Shown here one piece after another: positions 7,322-15,608 of a DNA stretch of 39,227 nucleotides (the stretch's first letter is position 1; each line of letters begins with the position of its first letter). The DNA lies in contig JASHNS010000006.1 in NCBI GenBank assembly GCA_030041515.1, positions 1-39,227 of the forward strand, in the 5' to 3' direction. The position numbers and the translations under genes are program-made. A model generated the notes under the pieces. It made no database searches, was not told the origin of the DNA, and saw only the letters and a program-made list of their open reading frames with translations. Source of the DNA: Acidobacteriaceae bacterium (GTDB lineage: Bacteria; Acidobacteriota; Terriglobia; Terriglobales; Acidobacteriaceae).

Positions 7322-9943
7322 TCAGAATTCGTAGTGAAATCCCAGGGTAACGATGTTGGCGCGGAAATCACGCAAAGCGGTCTCGCCGGAATTCGGCAGG
7401 GTGAGACCGGTCTGCAGGCCGGCGAGCGAGGGGGAGTTGCAGGGAACGACGGTGGAGGGAGTGGTCGGGGTGGGCCCCGCGGTGGTGCAGAAGGGCGCAC
7501 CGGAAGGACCTCCCTCGCGGTAGCGGTAGTAATTGTACCGAGCACTCCAGATGAAGCCAGGATGGAGGGTCCAGGAGGCTCCGAAGAACGGCGACTGGTA
7601 ATTGGAGTTCAGCGATCCAGCCACGTCCCGGGCATCGTTGTAGAAGCGGGTGCCGTCGACGGCGTTGAGGTTTTCGCCGACGTTGGAGTGGAAGGTTTTA
7701 CCCGAATACGTGAGCGCAGCCTGGAGAGAGTTCGTGGGAGCGTCTTCGAAATCCTTCGCGGGGCCGAAGTCCCAGGTGTTACCGCGATTGGCACCGGTCG
7801 CCGGACAGACGGTGCCAGTTGATGTGGCTGCGCCAGGCAGCGTGGCGCTCGCGCCGGCAAGATAGCAGATGTTCGTCGCGGTGTAGACGTCGCTATAGGC
7901 GTAGTTGAGATTGAGAGCGTAGTGCTGGGTGGGCGAAAGCTGCGCGCCGACCGACGCTACGCGGCTGTGCGCCACGTGGTCGAGGGGACCCGCATAAGCG
8001 ACGGCACCCGGATTGCTGACTGGAGTGCCGGCGAAGGGCGGGACGATATCCGCCTGGTTGTTGTTGGTGTTGTTGTGCAGCTCCATGTCATTGAAGGCGC
8101 CGGAGAGCGTGGCCCAGGTCCTCGGGCGATAAAGAGCGTGGATACGATAGTGCTGCTGCTGACGCGGCGCGACAGGAGTGAAGACGTTGTCGGCGTATAG
8201 GATCTCGGCGCTGCCGTCGATGTTCCACTGGTCGTTAGGGCGGAGAGCCGCGTTGAAGACGCCGCCATTCTGATTGATGGTGACGGTGCCGTCGGTGGTG
8301 GCGCCAAGGGCCAGCGGAGCGTCGTGCGGAATGCCTTCGGCGATGACGTGATTGACGTGACGCCAGCCAAGCGAGAGCGTGGCCCGGGACCAGCCATCCC
8401 AGGTTGCGGTGAGATCGTTGGTGATGAAGCGCTGGCCGAAGAAGTCATGCACGGGCGTGCCGATGGCGCCGCTGCCCTCGAAGGTGCCCGCGCCAGCAGC
8501 GGCGGTGGCGGAAGTCTGGTTGGGACAGTTGATGGTCTCGTTATTGGGTCCGTAGCAGGGTCCGGGCGCTGCGGCGGTGCCGATATTCAGCGCGGTCGTG
8601 TTCAGGCTGGTCATCGTGGAGACGCCCGGCTCCTGCTCGTTCGAGAAGCTGAACTGATCGTCGAAGCTGACGTTGCGGGTGGCCTGCCATTCCGCAGCGT
8701 AGTCAACGGCGGTGACCTGGCGGGAGGCGGACGCGGTGGCCGTGTAGTCCTCAGAGCGATAGGCAGGAGTGACGGTGCCCGAGGAGGAGACCGAGTATTT
8801 CGTCAGGCCCTGGAAGATGTCCTGGTAGAGGGGCAGGCTCATATTGGCTTTGGTGTAACGGATATCGCCGTTCATGGCGATGTTCCGGATGCTGGAACTC
8901 TGGAAGCGAAAGATCTCAGTGGGGTAGAGGATGCGCGTGGGCGCCGAGCGGAAGTAGCTGGTGATGACGCCGCAGGCTGGGTTGATGATAGGCGCGCCGC
9001 CGGGCGTGGGAGGAGCCGTAAGAACAGGCGCGGAGGTGGTGTTGCAGGCGCTGGTGGGAGCGAGGCTGTCGTAATCGGCCAGCAGCGCCACGCGGGCTCC
9101 ATTCGCCTCCTGCAGGCGGAAGTAACTCGGGTCCAGGGTGAAATACGAATCGTTTTTATAATGGTCGACGACCTCCTCGAAGGTGAGGCGCGTGAGCGCC
9201 ACCGGCTTCCAGTCGACTTCGCCAGTGAAATCGTCCGTGCTGTTGCGCTGCATTTCCTGGAGGAGGATATCGTAGGAACCCGCAACCTGATAGCCGCTGG
9301 GCGTGAGGCTGGGGCCCTGAAATACGTCCTGCGAGTAGCCCGCCTGATACGACAGTTTCGAGACCGGGAAGAACGTGACGTTCGCATTGGTGCGACGGCG
9401 CACAGTGTTGTAGAGGAAGGGCGACTGGTCCACCTGCTGCCAGGCATAAGGGGTGGTGCTTCCGGTCACGGGGATGCTCTGGCCGAAAGGAATATTGGGG
9501 TTGCCGAGGAGATCGTAGTCAAAGTACTGGCGATCGCGGAAAAAATTGCCGGAGAACTGGTAGAGATTGCCTTTGAAGAAGTCCATGCGGGCGTAATTGT
9601 CGGGATCGCCGCCCCATCCATTCGAGAAGGCGCTAAGCGAGTCAACGAGCGTATGTTTGGTGCCGGGGAGAGCATGGAGTTCGAAGGTCTCGCCCAGAAC
9701 GCGCGGGCCGGCCTCGAGGTCGACCATCGTGTCATACATCGGACCGCTGCCGTTGACGCCGACCACGTGGCCGCCGAGATCGATGGATTCGTGAAGCGCG
9801 TAACCGTTGGGAGCCACCGGCTGCGCGGTGGTGGTCGCATCCTGAGCGATGGCGGCGCCGGTCGTGGCCATCAGAGCGGCGACCCCAAGGCTCGCGGCCA
9901 TGCGTTGAATCGTAAGGGAAGAAAACCAGCCTGGGTTCTTCAT
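7322..9943 (-). CDS. mtrB: MtrB/PioB-family outer-membrane beta-barrel
   Basis: From the ATG at 9943 the protein has 873 residues and a signal peptide (about 1-34, ending AAIAQ). The rest alternates short polar and aromatic strands and ends TLGFHYEF, an outer-membrane barrel C-terminus with a final Phe. MtrB/PioB proteins are large barrels that sheath a decaheme cytochrome to make an electron conduit through the outer membrane. The gene directly follows a decaheme MtrA-type gene, which supports the call more than sequence motifs do. The longer open frame upstream is out-of-frame overlap with that gene. An ATG at 9973, also with an AGAGG upstream, would add ten residues. A GTGAGG precedes 9943 with six-base spacing. 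Confidence 0.85.
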   Translation of the reverse strand: MKNPGWFSSLTIQRMAASLGVAALMATTGAAIAQDATTTAQPVAPNGYALHESIDLGGHVVGVNGSGPMYDTMVDLEAGPRVLGETFELHALPGTKHTLVDSLSAFSNGWGGDPDNYARMDFFKGNLYQFSGNFFRDRQYFDYDLLGNPNIPFGQSIPVTGSTTPYAWQQVDQSPFLYNTVRRRTNANVTFFPVSKLSYQAGYSQDVFQGPSLTPSGYQVAGSYDILLQEMQRNSTDDFTGEVDWKPVALTRLTFEEVVDHYKNDSYFTLDPSYFRLQEANGARVALLADYDSLAPTSACNTTSAPVLTAPPTPGGAPIINPACGVITSYFRSAPTRILYPTEIFRFQSSSIRNIAMNGDIRYTKANMSLPLYQDIFQGLTKYSVSSSGTVTPAYRSEDYTATASASRQVTAVDYAAEWQATRNVSFDDQFSFSNEQEPGVSTMTSLNTTALNIGTAAAPGPCYGPNNETINCPNQTSATAAAGAGTFEGSGAIGTPVHDFFGQRFITNDLTATWDGWSRATLSLGWRHVNHVIAEGIPHDAPLALGATTDGTVTINQNGGVFNAALRPNDQWNIDGSAEILYADNVFTPVAPRQQQHYRIHALYRPRTWATLSGAFNDMELHNNTNNNQADIVPPFAGTPVSNPGAVAYAGPLDHVAHSRVASVGAQLSPTQHYALNLNYAYSDVYTATNICYLAGASATLPGAATSTGTVCPATGANRGNTWDFGPAKDFEDAPTNSLQAALTYSGKTFHSNVGENLNAVDGTRFYNDARDVAGSLNSNYQSPFFGASWTLHPGFIWSARYNYYRYREGGPSGAPFCTTAGPTPTTPSTVVPCNSPSLAGLQTGLTLPNSGETALRDFRANIVTLGFHYEF

Positions 9944-9986
9944 AAAAAACCTCACATGAGAAAAAGTCCGCATATCAACCTCTTCG

Positions 9987-10018
9987 GGAGCCGGGGCGCG
10001 CGAGCGTGGCCCGGCTCC
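9987..10018. other. Hairpin between mtrA-like and mtrB-like genes
   Basis: GGAGCCGGG (9987-9995) and CCCGGCTCC (10010-10018) form a perfect nine-base-pair stem with a 14-base loop. It starts eight bases after the mtrA stop and precedes the mtrB start. It may set the mtrA:mtrB ratio by attenuation or message stability. Confidence 0.45.
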
Positions 10019-10025
10019 GTGCCTG

Positions 10026-10943
10026 CTAGCGAAGGAACGCCGCGTTGATGTTCGAGCCGTGGATGTACGTGTGGCAGCTGGTGCAGGGAGCGAGTTCGTC
10101 GGAGCCGGCGCCCATGCTGTGAACGGTTCCGGCGGCGACGCGGCTGTGGCACTGGTTGCACAGCGTATTGATCGACGGCATGTTGAGCATCCGCGCGTTC
10201 TCAGAGCCATGCGGCGAATGGCAACCCATGCAGCCCTCGGCGCGGACAGCGGCGTGCTCGTAGACGAACGGCCCGCGCACATCCGTGTGGCACTTTGTGC
10301 AGATCTGGTTCTGATCGGCGGTAGCGCGCAGGTTATTCGGCAGGAAGCTGCCGTGTACATCGTGGCAGTCGCTGCACTTGACGACGCCCTCATTCACCGG
10401 GTGGTGGAAGGGCATGTCGAAGTTCGGCTTCACATCGGTGTGGCACTGGAAGCAGAGCTGCGGCTGCGCGGCGACGAGAAGATTTTCCGGAACCTTCGCC
10501 TTGTGCACGCTGTGGCAGCTCAGGCAGCTGAGCCCGGCTTTGGCATGGGGCGAGCGCTGGTAGTTCGGGTGAACCCCGGCGTGGCAGCCGAGGCAGGTCT
10601 CATTGATCTGCTGCGGGGTAAGCTTATCGAAGCGGCGGATCTTGGTGACGTCGCCGCCGCCTTCCACGTGAGCCTGGCCGGGACCATGGCAGCTTTCGCA
10701 GGTGACGCCGTGGCCGTTATGTTCCAGGGCAAGACGGGAGTGGGGGTTGCCGGAAAACTTGTTCACCACATCCTGATGGCAGGTTGCGCACATTTCCTGG
10801 CCGACGAATCCGGCCGGGGTGGGCGCTCCTGTTGGAGAAGCAGCCGCCTGCTGAGGCCCGTGATCCGCGGCCCGCGCCAGCCGGGTTCCAGCGAACCCGG
10901 TCAGCAGCAAAAGACAAGCTGTGCTGATGACAAAACGACGCAT
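10026..10943 (-). CDS. mtrA: Decaheme periplasmic cytochrome c, MtrA/DmsE type
   Basis: This 305-residue protein has a signal peptide (about 1-26, ending ARA). Ten CXXCH motifs begin at residues 52, 82, 117, 140, 164, 190, 215, 238, 262 and 287. Length and heme count match MtrA, MtoA and DmsE, which sit inside an MtrB-type barrel and carry electrons across the outer membrane. It lacks the long N-terminal extension of PioA. Two in-frame ATGs (10949 and 10943) are possible; GAGG lies nine bases before the second and only three before the first, so I use 10943. No extracellular MtrC/OmcA-type decaheme gene is adjacent, as in the iron-oxidising PioAB/MtoAB systems. A CRP-like box with a -10-like hexamer lies upstream. 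Confidence 0.93.
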   Translation of the reverse strand: MRRFVISTACLLLLTGFAGTRLARAADHGPQQAAASPTGAPTPAGFVGQEMCATCHQDVVNKFSGNPHSRLALEHNGHGVTCESCHGPGQAHVEGGGDVTKIRRFDKLTPQQINETCLGCHAGVHPNYQRSPHAKAGLSCLSCHSVHKAKVPENLLVAAQPQLCFQCHTDVKPNFDMPFHHPVNEGVVKCSDCHDVHGSFLPNNLRATADQNQICTKCHTDVRGPFVYEHAAVRAEGCMGCHSPHGSENARMLNMPSINTLCNQCHSRVAAGTVHSMGAGSDELAPCTSCHTYIHGSNINAAFLR

Positions 10944-11254
10944 GAGCATTCACCTCGCGCAGCCTGCCAGGGGGCCTTGAACTTTGCGACACCGTCAGCG
11001 GGCTGGATTGACTGCACCCTGTACATGGGGAGAATATCGGCGGGCGGAAGGCTGACTCAGTGATCAATGTCACAGGGCGATCCTGCTGGATTCAAAGTGG
11101 TTACAATCCCTTCATTTTTCCCGATTCGGGCCGTCGCCAGGGAGGCAGACTGCGTGGATGCTGGCTAGCGGTGGCCGGAAAGTCGCTCTTTATGTGGGCT
11201 TTGAGTGGCACATCCAAAATCTGAAGCACGGGAAGAGCGCACGCGGCAGCGGCG
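10944..11254. other. Intergenic region between hydrogenase protease gene and mtrA
   Basis: About 310 bases without a gene I can support. It holds a CRP-like box (11059-11074) and a -10-like TATTCT on the minus strand (11031-11036), so mtrAB probably starts its own transcript here. The rest shows nothing recognisable. Confidence 0.6.
11031..11074 (-). promoter_or_regulatory. Putative activator-dependent promoter of mtrAB with CRP-like box
   Basis: On the minus strand the box TGTGACATTGATCACT (11059-11074) matches TGTGA-N6-TCACA at nine of ten positions. TATTCT (11031-11036) starts about 30 bases from its centre. This is class II activator geometry, with the site near -42. No good -35 hexamer is seen, as expected for an activator-dependent promoter. 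Confidence 0.5.
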
Positions 11255-11779
11255 TTACTTTGGTTCAGCCATGGCCGCGCACAGGGAGGGAGCCGAAGCT
11301 GGGACCAGGGTAGCTTCGGTCCACGCCGCAATCTGCTCGAGGGCGGCATCGAGCAGCTCGGGAACAGCCGCATCGACCGAGGACGTGAGATCGGTGCCCC
11401 AGCCGATGACCTGGGGCTGAATGCCGAGCACGACGATCTCGCGCGGAGCGCTGCCGGTGAGGCGCAGCGCGCCGATGAGATCGGAGAAGCCGAGGAGATG
11501 GACGCTTTTGCCAATGGGGATCATGTCGATGTCGCTGCCGGCGAAGCGCAGGAGGGTGCCGGACGGGACTCCGGCTTCGACAGCGTCGAGCGCGAGGAGA
11601 TGGGTGATGCCGTCGAGGGGGTGCAGCAGATCAAGCCCGAGGGTGCCACCTTCGATGAGCAGAACGGAGGGCGGCATGCGCGGGTCCGAGCGCAGGCGCT
11701 GGACGGCGAGCATGCCGAGGGCGTCGTCGGCGCGCATGAGATTGCCGAGACCGAGGACGGCGATGCGCGCGGCGCTCAT
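11255..11779 (-). CDS. hyaD: Hydrogenase maturation protease, HyaD/HybD type
   Basis: This 174-residue protein is of the family that removes the C-terminal tail of the [NiFe] hydrogenase large subunit after nickel insertion. Seen are the N-terminal GLGN turn (10-13), Asp19 at the position of the metal-binding Glu16 of HybD, Asp65 and His94 matching the other two nickel ligands. The ATG at 11779 overlaps the cytochrome b stop as ATGA; an upstream TTG at 11788 is less likely. It is the last gene of the hydrogenase operon. The substrate must be the adjacent large subunit, whose tail is unusually long. Confidence 0.9.
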   Translation of the reverse strand: MSAARIAVLGLGNLMRADDALGMLAVQRLRSDPRMPPSVLLIEGGTLGLDLLHPLDGITHLLALDAVEAGVPSGTLLRFAGSDIDMIPIGKSVHLLGFSDLIGALRLTGSAPREIVVLGIQPQVIGWGTDLTSSVDAAVPELLDAALEQIAAWTEATLVPASAPSLCAAMAEPK

Positions 11780-12570
11780 CGATCCCAATGGCGGTCGCGG
11801 TGAATCCGGCGCGGGTTGAAAATGTGCCGGGGCTCGAGGTGAGCGATCTCCAGCTCCTCGTCGATCGTTTCGTCATCGACGAATTTGTAACCGCTGAAGA
11901 TGCTTTCCATTTCTGCGTTGCGCTCGGTCATGGCCACCAGTACGGCGCTATACACGTGATGGATAAAGAAGGCCATGAGGAAGAACATGAACATGAAGTG
12001 AATGAGACGAATCCACTGGATGTCGATGACGCGCGGAATCCAGCCGACGAAGAAGCGGAGCGTGGGCGAGCCCTCGACCGTGGCGAGGAGCACCAGGCCG
12101 GTAACGCACTCACAGGCGATCAGGAAGTAGACGACGATGTAGGTAAGTCCGGCAAGGGTGTTGTGGCCGATCTGCTCGAAGGGCTTGCGCTGCTGGAAAG
12201 TGTAGTACCGCACCATCGCCTTCAGGCTGTGCCATTGGCGCCGGGTGAGAGGCAGGAACTGACGCCAGCGCGCCCAGTGATTGCCGGCGAAGAACCAGTA
12301 AATGCGAACGATGAGGGCGCCGATGAGCTCGAAGCCGGCCAGCTCGTGGATGAAGCGCACGGTTCCCATGGTCCAGGAGCGCGGGCCCGGGAAAATGAGG
12401 AACGGCGTGTGCAGGTACAAGCCGGTCCAGGTCAGAACAGTAACGGCGGCAACGATGCCCCAGTGGCTGAGGCGGACGGGCAGCTCCCAGACGTAGACGG
12501 GGACGAGATGCTCCTCGGCCGCGGCGACGTGCTTCTCTTCGTGGACAGGAGTGAGTACGGCGGCCATCAC
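11776..12570 (-). CDS. hyaC: Hydrogenase cytochrome b subunit, HyaC type
   Basis: This 264-residue protein has four main membrane helices. Conserved-looking histidines in RLSHWG, FIHELAG, LIHFMFM and FFIHHVYSA could bind two b hemes. HyaC-type subunits anchor the periplasmic hydrogenase and pass electrons from the small subunit to the quinone pool. The start overlaps the large-subunit stop as ATGA, and the protease gene overlaps its end in the same way, so the four genes are tightly coupled. The C-terminal 50 residues are charged and cytoplasmic by prediction. Confidence 0.93.
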   Translation of the reverse strand: MMAAVLTPVHEEKHVAAAEEHLVPVYVWELPVRLSHWGIVAAVTVLTWTGLYLHTPFLIFPGPRSWTMGTVRFIHELAGFELIGALIVRIYWFFAGNHWARWRQFLPLTRRQWHSLKAMVRYYTFQQRKPFEQIGHNTLAGLTYIVVYFLIACECVTGLVLLATVEGSPTLRFFVGWIPRVIDIQWIRLIHFMFMFFLMAFFIHHVYSAVLVAMTERNAEMESIFSGYKFVDDETIDEELEIAHLEPRHIFNPRRIHRDRHWDR

Positions 12571-14330
12571 AGGCCTCCCATCTCCGCAGCCGAGCAGGCC
12601 GGAGCGGGCAGATCCGGGACCGTCACGGACTCGTGGCCGTAGCGATGGCCCTGGCCGTCGATGACGTGGACGGCGCAGGCCAGGCAGGGGTCGAAGGAGT
12701 GGACGGTGCGCAGCACTTCGAGCGGCCGCTCAGGATCGGCGATGGGCGTGTTAAGCAGGGCGGCTTCGTACGCGCCGCGCTGGCCGTGGGCGTCGCGGGG
12801 GCCGGCGTTCCATGTGGATGGCACCACTGCCTGATAGTTGACGATGTGCTTGTTTTCAATTTCGACCCAGTGGCCGAGCGAGCCGCGGGGTGCTTCTTCG
12901 AGGCCAAACCCGGCGCAGGATTTCGGCCAGCTCTCGGGATCCCACATGGAGCCGTCGTGAATGCGGACATCGCCACGGGACATGTTGTCGTCCAGCTCCG
13001 CGACCCAGTTCCCCAACTGGCCGGCCACGATCTGCGCTTCGACAGCGCGGGCGGCGATGCGGCCAAGCGTGGAAAAGAGGACCGTAGGCGGCGCGTTGAA
13101 GTGTCCCAGCACGCCATCGACGGCTTGTTTGACGGCGGCGTTGCCCGACGCGTAGGCGATGAGGGTGCGCGCCAGCGGGCCGACTTCGACGGCTTTGTCG
13201 TCGTAACGCGGCGCCTTGAGCCAGGAATACTTGGCGTCGGTATTGAGGTATTCGTAGGGCGGCTTTGGGCCGGAATAATGCGGTTGCGTTTCGCCCCTGG
13301 CCGGAGGCAGACTGGCCTGGTCGCCGACGGAATAGTCGTAATACGAATGGCTGACATATTCGGCGATCTTGCCGGGATCCAGCGGATGCACGGTGGAAAG
13401 GTCGCGGCCGAGGATCACGCCGCGCGGGAAGAAGAAGCGCGACGGATCGTTGATGCTGCCGGCAGGATAATCGCCGTAGGCCATGAAATTGCCGAGGCCC
13501 TCGCCGTAGCCAAACCACTCCTTGTAGAAGCCGGCGACGGCGAGCACATCCGGGATATAGACCTGATTGACGAAGGTCTGCGCGCGGGTCACCAACTCAT
13601 TGAAAAGGGTGATGCGCTCCGGATTGATGACCGCCTCCGGCTCCGTGCCGTCGATTGCGGTAGCCATCCCACCTACAAGAAAGGTCTGCAGGTGAGGATT
13701 CTTACCGCCCAGGACCGCGTGGATGCGAATGAAGTCCCGCTGCATATCAAGCGCCTCGATGTAATGCGCGACAGCAAGCAGGTTCGCTTCCGGCGGCAGT
13801 TGGTAAGCAGGGTGTCCCCAGTCACCGCTGCTAAAGAGGCTCAACTGCCGCGAGGCCACAAGGGCCTTGACGCGGTCCTGGACTCCCTTAAAGTAGGTTG
13901 CGCTCGATTTGGGCCATTCCGAGATAGACTGCGCGAGTTGCGAAGTCTTCGCGGGATCGGCCTTCAGGGCCAGGGTGACATCGACCCAGTCGAGCGCGTG
14001 AAGGTGGTAGAAGTGGACAACATGGTCCTGGACGTTCTGCGAGCCGGCGATCAGATTACGGACCAGGCGGGCATTGTCAGGAATTTGAATGTTGAGAGCG
14101 TTCTCGACGGCGCGGACGGAAGCGAGCGCGTGCACGGTGGTGCAGACGCCGCAAATGCGCTGAGCCCAGATCCAGGCCTCGCGCGGGTCGCGGCCGCGCA
14201 GGATGAGCTCGATGCCGCGGAACATGGTGCCGGAGCTCCAGGCGTCCGTGACGCGGCCTCCGTTGACTTCCGTCTCGATTCGAAGGTGGCCTTCAATGCG
14301 CGTTACGGGATCGATGACGACGCGGGACAT
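12567..14330 (-). CDS. hyaB: [NiFe] hydrogenase large subunit, group 1
   Basis: This 587-residue catalytic subunit has the RIEGH segment near the N-terminus, the L1 motif RICGVC (Cys60, Cys63) and the L2 motif DPCLAC ending at His555 (Cys549, Cys552). These four cysteines hold the Ni-Fe(CN)2CO site. The tail after His555 has 32 residues, about twice the usual length in group 1; the neighbouring protease should remove it. The small-subunit TGA and the ATG share one base, with GGAGG upstream. L2 in the DPCxACxVH form argues for a membrane-linked uptake hydrogenase rather than a bidirectional or H2-sensing one. The subgroup cannot be set by eye. No hypABCDEF genes are in the window. Confidence 0.97.
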   Translation of the reverse strand: MSRVVIDPVTRIEGHLRIETEVNGGRVTDAWSSGTMFRGIELILRGRDPREAWIWAQRICGVCTTVHALASVRAVENALNIQIPDNARLVRNLIAGSQNVQDHVVHFYHLHALDWVDVTLALKADPAKTSQLAQSISEWPKSSATYFKGVQDRVKALVASRQLSLFSSGDWGHPAYQLPPEANLLAVAHYIEALDMQRDFIRIHAVLGGKNPHLQTFLVGGMATAIDGTEPEAVINPERITLFNELVTRAQTFVNQVYIPDVLAVAGFYKEWFGYGEGLGNFMAYGDYPAGSINDPSRFFFPRGVILGRDLSTVHPLDPGKIAEYVSHSYYDYSVGDQASLPPARGETQPHYSGPKPPYEYLNTDAKYSWLKAPRYDDKAVEVGPLARTLIAYASGNAAVKQAVDGVLGHFNAPPTVLFSTLGRIAARAVEAQIVAGQLGNWVAELDDNMSRGDVRIHDGSMWDPESWPKSCAGFGLEEAPRGSLGHWVEIENKHIVNYQAVVPSTWNAGPRDAHGQRGAYEAALLNTPIADPERPLEVLRTVHSFDPCLACAVHVIDGQGHRYGHESVTVPDLPAPACSAAEMGGL

Positions 14331-15457
14331 CAGCGCACCTCCGTGGTCTGGCGCTCAGCGGCTTGATCTTTGTGGGGCTCGGCAGTACCGCCGGGATGGG
14401 AGTGATCGCGGATCACATGGCCGGTGGCGTGCACCGCAGTAGCAGCAGCGACGGCTCCGACGACGGTCCATCCGATTTCGCTTGCGGTGACATCCACACC
14501 GAAGCCGGGTGGGTGCGGCAAGCGGGAGTAGAAAGGCGATTTGGTGTCCCAGAATCGCGAAGAGGCGCACGCAATGCAGCCGTGGCCGGACTTGACGGGC
14601 CAACTGGTAGCGTTGTTCCAGCGCACCGTGGGGCAGTTGTAATTCGCCTCAGGGCCTTTGCAGCCCATTTTGAAGAGACACCAGCCTTTGCGATGGCCCT
14701 CGTCGCCCCACGCCTGCACATAGCGGCCGGCGTCGTAATGGGCACGGCGCTCGCACTGGTCGTGAATGATCTGGCCATAGGCGAAGAGCGGGCGGTTTTC
14801 AGCGTCGAGAGCGGGCAACGCGCCGAAGGTGAGGTAATGGACCAACACCGCGGCGGTGTTGACGGAATTGTGCGGACAGCCGGGCAGGTTGACAACGTTC
14901 ACGCCCGGGACGGCTTCCTGCAGGCCCACCGCGCCGGTGGGATTGGGTTTGGAGCGAACCAGGCCGCCGTCCCAGGCACAGGCGCCGACGGCGATGACCG
15001 CGGCGGCTCCGGTGCAAACTTCCTGCACGATCGAGAGCGCGGTACGCCCGTTGACGGTGCAGTAGATGCCATCGTCGGCGGTGGGGATGGCACCTTCGAC
15101 GATGACAAGGTACTTGCCGGTCTCTTCCTTCACTACACGCTGAAGGGCGGCTTCAGCGTGCTTGCCGTAGCCAGCCATGATGGTCTCGTGGTATTCGAGC
15201 GAGACGGCTTCGAGAACGATGTCCTCAATAGTGGGGTGCGGCGAGCGCAGCATCGACTCGGTATTCCCGGCGCAATCCTGGAACTCGAGCCACACCAGGG
15301 TGGGCTTACGCTTTGTGCTTAAAGCATCAGCGATGGTCTGCGCGTAGGAGGTCGGCAGCGCCAGGGTTGCGGCCATGGTGCCGCAGAATTGCATGAACCG
15401 CCGGCGTGAGAATCCTCGTACCTTACAGATTTCCAAAACCGTTTGAGCGTCGGGCAT
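14330..15457 (-). CDS. hyaA: [NiFe] hydrogenase small subunit, group 1, with altered proximal-cluster motif
   Basis: This 375-residue protein has a Tat signal (SRRRFMQF at 18-25), so the enzyme is exported folded. Cluster ligands seen: proximal Cys62, Cys160 and Cys194; distal His232, Cys235, Cys260 and Cys266; medial Cys275, Cys294 and Cys297. The usual CxxC of the proximal cluster reads Cys62-Ala-Gly-Asn65, so the second cysteine is missing. The extra cysteines of six-Cys O2-tolerant enzymes are also absent (residue 164 is Gly). A weak hydrophobic segment (about 327-345) with nearby histidines forms the C-terminal anchor. The ATG at 15457 has AGGGAG four bases upstream; the open frame before it starts with TTG inside the operator. 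First gene of the hydrogenase operon. Confidence 0.96.
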   Translation of the reverse strand: MPDAQTVLEICKVRGFSRRRFMQFCGTMAATLALPTSYAQTIADALSTKRKPTLVWLEFQDCAGNTESMLRSPHPTIEDIVLEAVSLEYHETIMAGYGKHAEAALQRVVKEETGKYLVIVEGAIPTADDGIYCTVNGRTALSIVQEVCTGAAAVIAVGACAWDGGLVRSKPNPTGAVGLQEAVPGVNVVNLPGCPHNSVNTAAVLVHYLTFGALPALDAENRPLFAYGQIIHDQCERRAHYDAGRYVQAWGDEGHRKGWCLFKMGCKGPEANYNCPTVRWNNATSWPVKSGHGCIACASSRFWDTKSPFYSRLPHPPGFGVDVTASEIGWTVVGAVAAATAVHATGHVIRDHSHPGGTAEPHKDQAAERQTTEVR

Positions 15458-15527
15458 TTGGCTCCCTCTGATTGCGACTTTCCGGGGATTTGCAGAGAGA
15501 CCGTACCGTTGGGGAAAAGGAGCTGTA

Positions 15528-15543
15528 TGTGACCGCAATCACA
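15528..15543. promoter_or_regulatory. Perfect CRP-consensus-like operator of the hydrogenase operon
   Basis: TGTGACCGCAATCACA matches TGTGA-N6-TCACA at all ten positions. Its centre is 78 bases from the hydrogenase start codon. A -10-like TACGGT on the minus strand (15500-15505) begins about 30 bases from the centre, class II geometry. The binding protein is unknown; members of the CRP/FNR superfamily use this kind of site. Confidence 0.55.
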
Positions 15544-15608
15544 CCGCGAACATTTTTGCGGCCAGGGTCATGGCTGAAGTCATCATGCACCGGCGTGGCC
15601 GGTCACCG

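Noticed and set aside
8324-10048. Plus-strand frame of 574 codons opposite the barrel gene
   Set aside because: No domain is recognisable and the barrel gene on the minus strand has a signal peptide and a proper C-terminal Phe.
9944-10393. N-terminal extension of the barrel frame to 10393
   Set aside because: The extension lies out of frame inside the decaheme gene and has Ser/Arg/Ala-rich shadow composition; real starts with ribosome-binding sites lie at 9943 or 9973.
14330-15457. Six-cysteine O2-tolerant (group 1d) small subunit
   Set aside because: The extra proximal cysteines are absent; positions read Ala-Gly-Asn after Cys62 and Gly at the later site.
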